From assembly GCA_003531115.1 (NCBI GenBank), contig DQHT01000081.1:26666-35700 (forward strand): DNA of 9,035 nt, written 5' to 3'. The stretch comes from Bacteroidota bacterium (lineage in GTDB: Bacteria; Bacteroidota; Bacteroidia; UBA8524). The notes beneath the pieces were generated by a model. The model saw only the letters and a list, made by a program, of their open reading frames with translations, did not search any database and had not been told where the DNA came from. Positions within the stretch are counted from its first letter, which is position 1; each line of letters starts with the position of its first letter. Positions 6,609 to 9,035 of the stretch are shown piece by piece. Made by a program: the position numbers and the translations under genes.

Positions 6609-6643
6609 ATGGTCTATGGTCCATGGTCCGTGGTCCATGGTCT
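6609..6643. repeat. 7-bp tandem repeat, ATGGTCC-type, five units
   Basis: Five consecutive units fit (A/G)TGGTC(C/T): ATGGTCT, ATGGTCC, ATGGTCC, GTGGTCC, ATGGTCT. Together with flanking bases this yields three palindromic CCATGG sites at 6607, 6621 and 6635, exactly 14 bp apart, so copies can pair into small hairpins. The array starts 14 bp beyond the stop of the GNAT gene. It may be one copy of a dispersed intergenic repeat family, or act as an RNA end structure for the GNAT transcript; neither can be shown from one copy. Confidence 0.85.
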
Positions 6644-6656
6644 TCCCCGAAAGAGA

Positions 6657-7244
6657 TCAATTCGCAGCCCTGAAAAGCGCTTCTAGTTCCTTCTTCACCT
6701 TGACGCTCCCGATCCCGACCGGATCTTTCGGCTCCACAGGATATTCCCCCAGCGTATACTGAAGCCAAAGCGTATCCCGCCATTGCCCATGTTTATAGCC
6801 CGACTTTTTAAAATGGGCGAAAGCTTCGAAACCCATCGACTTATGGAAACCTACACTTTGCTCATTGGGGTATCCCACGATGGCATAAACGGTTAAAAAT
6901 CCCTGTAAACGCAGAATGGTCAGAAGGGTTTCGTACAAGCGCCGGGCTATTCCTTTACCATGAAAATCGGGATGGACATAAATGGCACTTTCAACCGACC
7001 ACTGGTAGGCAATTCTATCCCGATACCGACTGGCGTACGCATAGCCTACTACCTTCCCCTCATACCGGCATACCAGCCAGGGATAGGTCCTTGTAATAGA
7101 CCTGATCCGTTCAGAAAATTCTTCAGGAGTCGGAACCTCGTATTCAAAGGTGATCACGGTATCCCGGATATAGGGGGCATAAATATCCAAACAGGCAGCA
7201 TAGTCTGACTCTTCGATCCATGTGATCTGATATTCTGGTTTCAT
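6657..7244 (-). CDS. GNAT N-acetyltransferase, phosphinothricin acetyltransferase (PAT/YncA)-like
   Basis: A 195-residue acetyl-CoA-dependent acetyltransferase. Features in order: the N-terminal DYAACLDIYAPYIRDTVITF (14-33) and YEVPTPEEF (35-43), typical of the PAT/Bar/YncA branch; the VVGYAYAS strand (65-72); YQWSVESAIYVHPDFHGKGI (80-99), holding motif A with the pyrophosphate loop HGKGIA (95-100); and PNEQSVGFHKSMGFE (126-140), the motif B region. Relatives acetylate amino groups of phosphinothricin, methionine sulfone or sulfoximine; the true substrate here is not evident. About 25 residues follow the usual core end (WLQYTLG, 160-166), making it slightly longer than many relatives. It starts 25 bp after the tsaD stop on the same strand, with a weak AGCAGG ahead of the ATG, so it is probably cotranscribed with tsaD. 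Confidence 0.88.
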   Translation of the reverse strand: MKPEYQITWIEESDYAACLDIYAPYIRDTVITFEYEVPTPEEFSERIRSITRTYPWLVCRYEGKVVGYAYASRYRDRIAYQWSVESAIYVHPDFHGKGIARRLYETLLTILRLQGFLTVYAIVGYPNEQSVGFHKSMGFEAFAHFKKSGYKHGQWRDTLWLQYTLGEYPVEPKDPVGIGSVKVKKELEALFRAAN

Positions 7245-7269
7245 TGCCTGCTAATGTCGGATTTTCCTT

Positions 7270-8289
7270 CTATAATTCCCTTATTCCCCCTCGGGCATAA
7301 GGCCTGTCGCCAAGTGTTCCGAATTTTTCGTTTTGAAAATGGTAATAAGCGCTCATCCCGATCATGGCTGCATTATCCGTGCAATAGGCAAATGCCGGAA
7401 TATAAGCTTTCCAGTTTTTGCGAAGGGCAAGATCCTGAATGCGGCTGCGTAACAAACTATTGGCAGAGACTCCACCCGCAATACCAATATGGCGTATCCC
7501 AAGATCATTGGCGGCCCGCTCCAGGTTTTGAATGAGGTAAGTAACAATGGTTTCCTGGATCGAGGCACAGAGGTCATTTAAATTGTCCTGAATAAAGGCA
7601 GGGTCTTTAGCCTGTTGTTCCTGAAGAAAGTAGAGAATACTCGTCTTCAGTCCGCTGAAACTGAAATCATAACCCGGCATTTTAGAGGTATTAAAATGAA
7701 ACCTGCTTCCATTTCCCGATCGTGCATAATGATCAATGAGCGGACCTCCCGGATAGGGCAGTCCCAACAACTTGGCGCTTTTATCAAAGGCTTCCCCGGC
7801 AGCATCATCCCGCGTTTTTCCGATCAGTTTCTGCTCAAATTCATTATCCATACGCACCAACTGGGTATGTCCGCCTGAAACCACCAAACATAAAAAAGGG
7901 AATTTTGGCTTCGGTTCATCAATAAAATGCGCCATCACATGGGCATCCATATGATCCACCCCGATCAAAGGAATGCCACAGGAAAGCGCCAGCCCTTTGG
8001 CAAAAGAGCTCCCAACCAACAGCGAACCCATTAGTCCCGGCCCCTGGGTATAAGCCACGGCATCAAGCTCGTGAACCGCTACTCCTGCAGCCTTTAGCGC
8101 CGCATCAACCACCGGAACGATATGCTGTTGATGTGCCCTGGAAGCCAGCTCGGGCACAACACCTCCGTATTTTTCATGAACAGCCTGTCCGGCCACTTCG
8201 TTCGACAAAACGCGTCCATCCACCAATACTGCGGCAGAGGTGTCGTCACAGCTCGATTCTATGGCAAGAAGTTTGACTGGTCTATTCAT
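7270..8289 (-). CDS. tsaD: tRNA N6-adenosine threonylcarbamoyltransferase TsaD (Gcp/Kae1/YgjD)
   Basis: A 339-residue, full-length TsaD. It transfers the threonylcarbamoyl group from threonylcarbamoyl-AMP to A37 of ANN-decoding tRNAs (t6A), in the cytoplasm, with TsaB and TsaE. Visible family features are the ASKHA start LAIESSCDDTSAAVL (8-22), HEKYGGVVPELASRAHQQHI (38-57), the metal ligands His113 and His117 in DHMDAHVMAH, and the third ligand Asp305 in CTDNAAM. The nucleotide-binding loops are VVSGGHTQL (136-144), GKTRDDAAGEAFDK (157-170) and GIAGGVSANSLLR (269-281). All key residues are present, so it should be active. The ATG at 8289 fits the family start. It is divergent from tamB across only 31 bp, and the GNAT gene follows at 25 bp. 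The gene is essential or nearly so in many bacteria. Confidence 0.97.
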   Translation of the reverse strand: MNRPVKLLAIESSCDDTSAAVLVDGRVLSNEVAGQAVHEKYGGVVPELASRAHQQHIVPVVDAALKAAGVAVHELDAVAYTQGPGLMGSLLVGSSFAKGLALSCGIPLIGVDHMDAHVMAHFIDEPKPKFPFLCLVVSGGHTQLVRMDNEFEQKLIGKTRDDAAGEAFDKSAKLLGLPYPGGPLIDHYARSGNGSRFHFNTSKMPGYDFSFSGLKTSILYFLQEQQAKDPAFIQDNLNDLCASIQETIVTYLIQNLERAANDLGIRHIGIAGGVSANSLLRSRIQDLALRKNWKAYIPAFAYCTDNAAMIGMSAYYHFQNEKFGTLGDRPYARGGIREL

Positions 8290-8293
8290 GGTG

Positions 8294-8301
8294 CAAATTT
8301 C
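8294..8301 (-). promoter_or_regulatory. Candidate -7 element of tsaD
   Basis: On the minus strand this is GAAATTTG, one mismatch from TAnnTTTG. It ends 4 bp before the tsaD ATG, implying a leaderless transcript. It sits one base from the opposite-facing tamB -7 element, so polymerases at the two promoters could not bind together. No clear -33 was found. Confidence 0.4.
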
Positions 8302-8302
8302 T

Positions 8303-8310
8303 TATTTTTG
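8303..8310 (+). promoter_or_regulatory. Candidate -7 element (TATTTTTG) of tamB
   Basis: An exact match to TAnnTTTG, 10 bp before the tamB GTG. A TTTG at 8272-8275 lies 27 bp upstream, which is longer than the usual 17-23 bp, so the -33 assignment is uncertain. The leader would be only a few nucleotides. Any -33 region would have to fall inside the 5' end of tsaD. Confidence 0.5.
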
Positions 8311-8320
8311 ACACGAATCG

Positions 8321-9035
8321 GTGAGAAGAATCCTTAAAATAGTCGCGGGCATCCTTTTTTCTCTGTTCTTCCTGTTGTTTTTAATGCTTTCTATACTGCA
8401 AAGTGAAGCCGGGCAAAAAAAATTAAGGTCGGAGCTGGCCCGGATACTGTCTGAGGAATTGAAGACCCGGGTCAGTGTTGGGCACATCAACTGGACCATC
8501 GTTGATGGGGTTAAAATTAAGGATGTCTATATTGAAGACCAGCAGGGCGACACCCTCTTTTTTGTCGGCGACCTGCGGGCCCGTATCAAATTGATCGATT
8601 CAGACAAACATTTCGTTTTTCTCCGCAAAATTTCGCTGGATCAGGTTCATGTTAATTTCAGGCAGTATAGCGGAGATTCGACCTTTAATTATGTTTTTTT
8701 CTTTGACGCCCTGAGTACGGGCAAAACCGATACGAGCAGGGCTCCGGTGATCTGGACCCTGTTGTTTGAAAAGGTCCAGCTGGAAAATACCCGTTTCCGC
8801 ATGCGTATTGATGACGATACCGTTACAGGTCGTCAATTCCGTGAAAACGACATGTACTTCACCGACGTCCATGCCGAACTGCGCGATTTTTATGTGGTCG
8901 ATGATTCCCTGAATTTTTATGTCAAAGAATTAAGCCTGAAAGAGCATAATAGCCTTGAAATTACTCATATGCAGGCCAAAAGTGTCATATGTTCCAAAGG
9001 CATGTATTTCAGCGACCTTGAACTCGAAACGCCCA
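8321..9035 (+). CDS. tamB: Translocation and assembly module subunit TamB (partial, N-terminal part)
   Basis: The frame opens at GTG (8321), since an in-frame stop lies at 8309, and continues off the right edge, giving 238 residues of a family usually above 1,000 (about 1,500 in Bacteroidota). Residues 1-26 are a basic start (MRRILK) and an uncleaved inner-membrane anchor. Then come the AsmA/TamB N-terminal features: LRSELARILSEELKTRVSVG (35-54), the start of the lipid-conducting beta-groove, and VKIKDVYIEDQQGDTLFFVG (64-83), the pattern common to Bacteroidota TamB. The DUF490 C-terminal domain lies outside the window. By family knowledge TamB spans the periplasm and supports outer-membrane protein insertion and/or phospholipid transport. 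Divergent pairing with tsaD is, from memory, a common Bacteroidota arrangement. The GTG start and near-absent leader suggest modest translation. Confidence 0.88.
   Translation, partial: MRRILKIVAGILFSLFFLLFLMLSILQSEAGQKKLRSELARILSEELKTRVSVGHINWTIVDGVKIKDVYIEDQQGDTLFFVGDLRARIKLIDSDKHFVFLRKISLDQVHVNFRQYSGDSTFNYVFFFDALSTGKTDTSRAPVIWTLLFEKVQLENTRFRMRIDDDTVTGRQFRENDMYFTDVHAELRDFYVVDDSLNFYVKELSLKEHNSLEITHMQAKSVICSKGMYFSDLELETP

Noticed and set aside
6595..6783. A 62-residue minus-strand open frame across the ATGGTCC repeat
   Set aside because: It overlaps the GNAT gene in another frame and its end is just the translated 7-bp repeat; it has no domain or start signal.

Overview
The window looks like chromosomal DNA from a member of the Bacteroidota, probably near Chitinophagaceae or Saprospiria, though that rank is a guess. 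The support is a type IX secretion sorting signal (LYPNP), a TonB-dependent receptor with a carboxypeptidase-like N-terminal domain, a secreted WG-repeat protein, a Bacteroidota-style TamB next to tsaD, and -7 elements of the TAnnTTTG type. Shine-Dalgarno sequences are nearly absent. The window is gene-dense, and no stretch over 300 bases lacks a gene. I see no tRNA, rRNA, CRISPR array, transposase, phage gene or integration site.

Layout. (1) 1-1031, minus: the N-terminal 343 residues of a secreted YD-rich protein that enters its T9SS sorting domain at the window edge. (2) 1107-2243, plus: a secreted WG-repeat protein, divergent from (1) across 75 bp. (3) 2247-6505, minus: four genes transcribed in the order TonB-dependent receptor, Crp/Fnr-like regulator, seven-helix membrane protein, META-domain lipoprotein, with gaps of 23, 68 and 16 bp. 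The 68-bp gap holds a perfect palindrome set between promoter-like elements, so the last two genes may have their own regulated promoter. (4) 6506-6656: a 151-bp spacer with two unrelated 7-bp tandem repeats. (5) 6657-8289, minus: tsaD followed by a GNAT acetyltransferase, probably cotranscribed. (6) 8321 to the end, plus: the N-terminal 238 residues of TamB, divergent from tsaD across 31 bp.

Function. tsaD is a core tRNA-modification gene (t6A37) and tamB serves outer-membrane biogenesis; they mark this as a stable chromosomal region. The receptor imports an unidentified ligand through the outer membrane. The downstream regulator, membrane protein and lipoprotein may form a small envelope response unit with it, but nothing in the sequence names the ligand or signal. 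I do not find a clear new defence, mobile or biosynthetic system. The points most worth checking are the palindrome in the promoter at 3449-3481, the overlapping divergent promoters of tsaD and tamB, and the 7-bp repeats upstream of the receptor.
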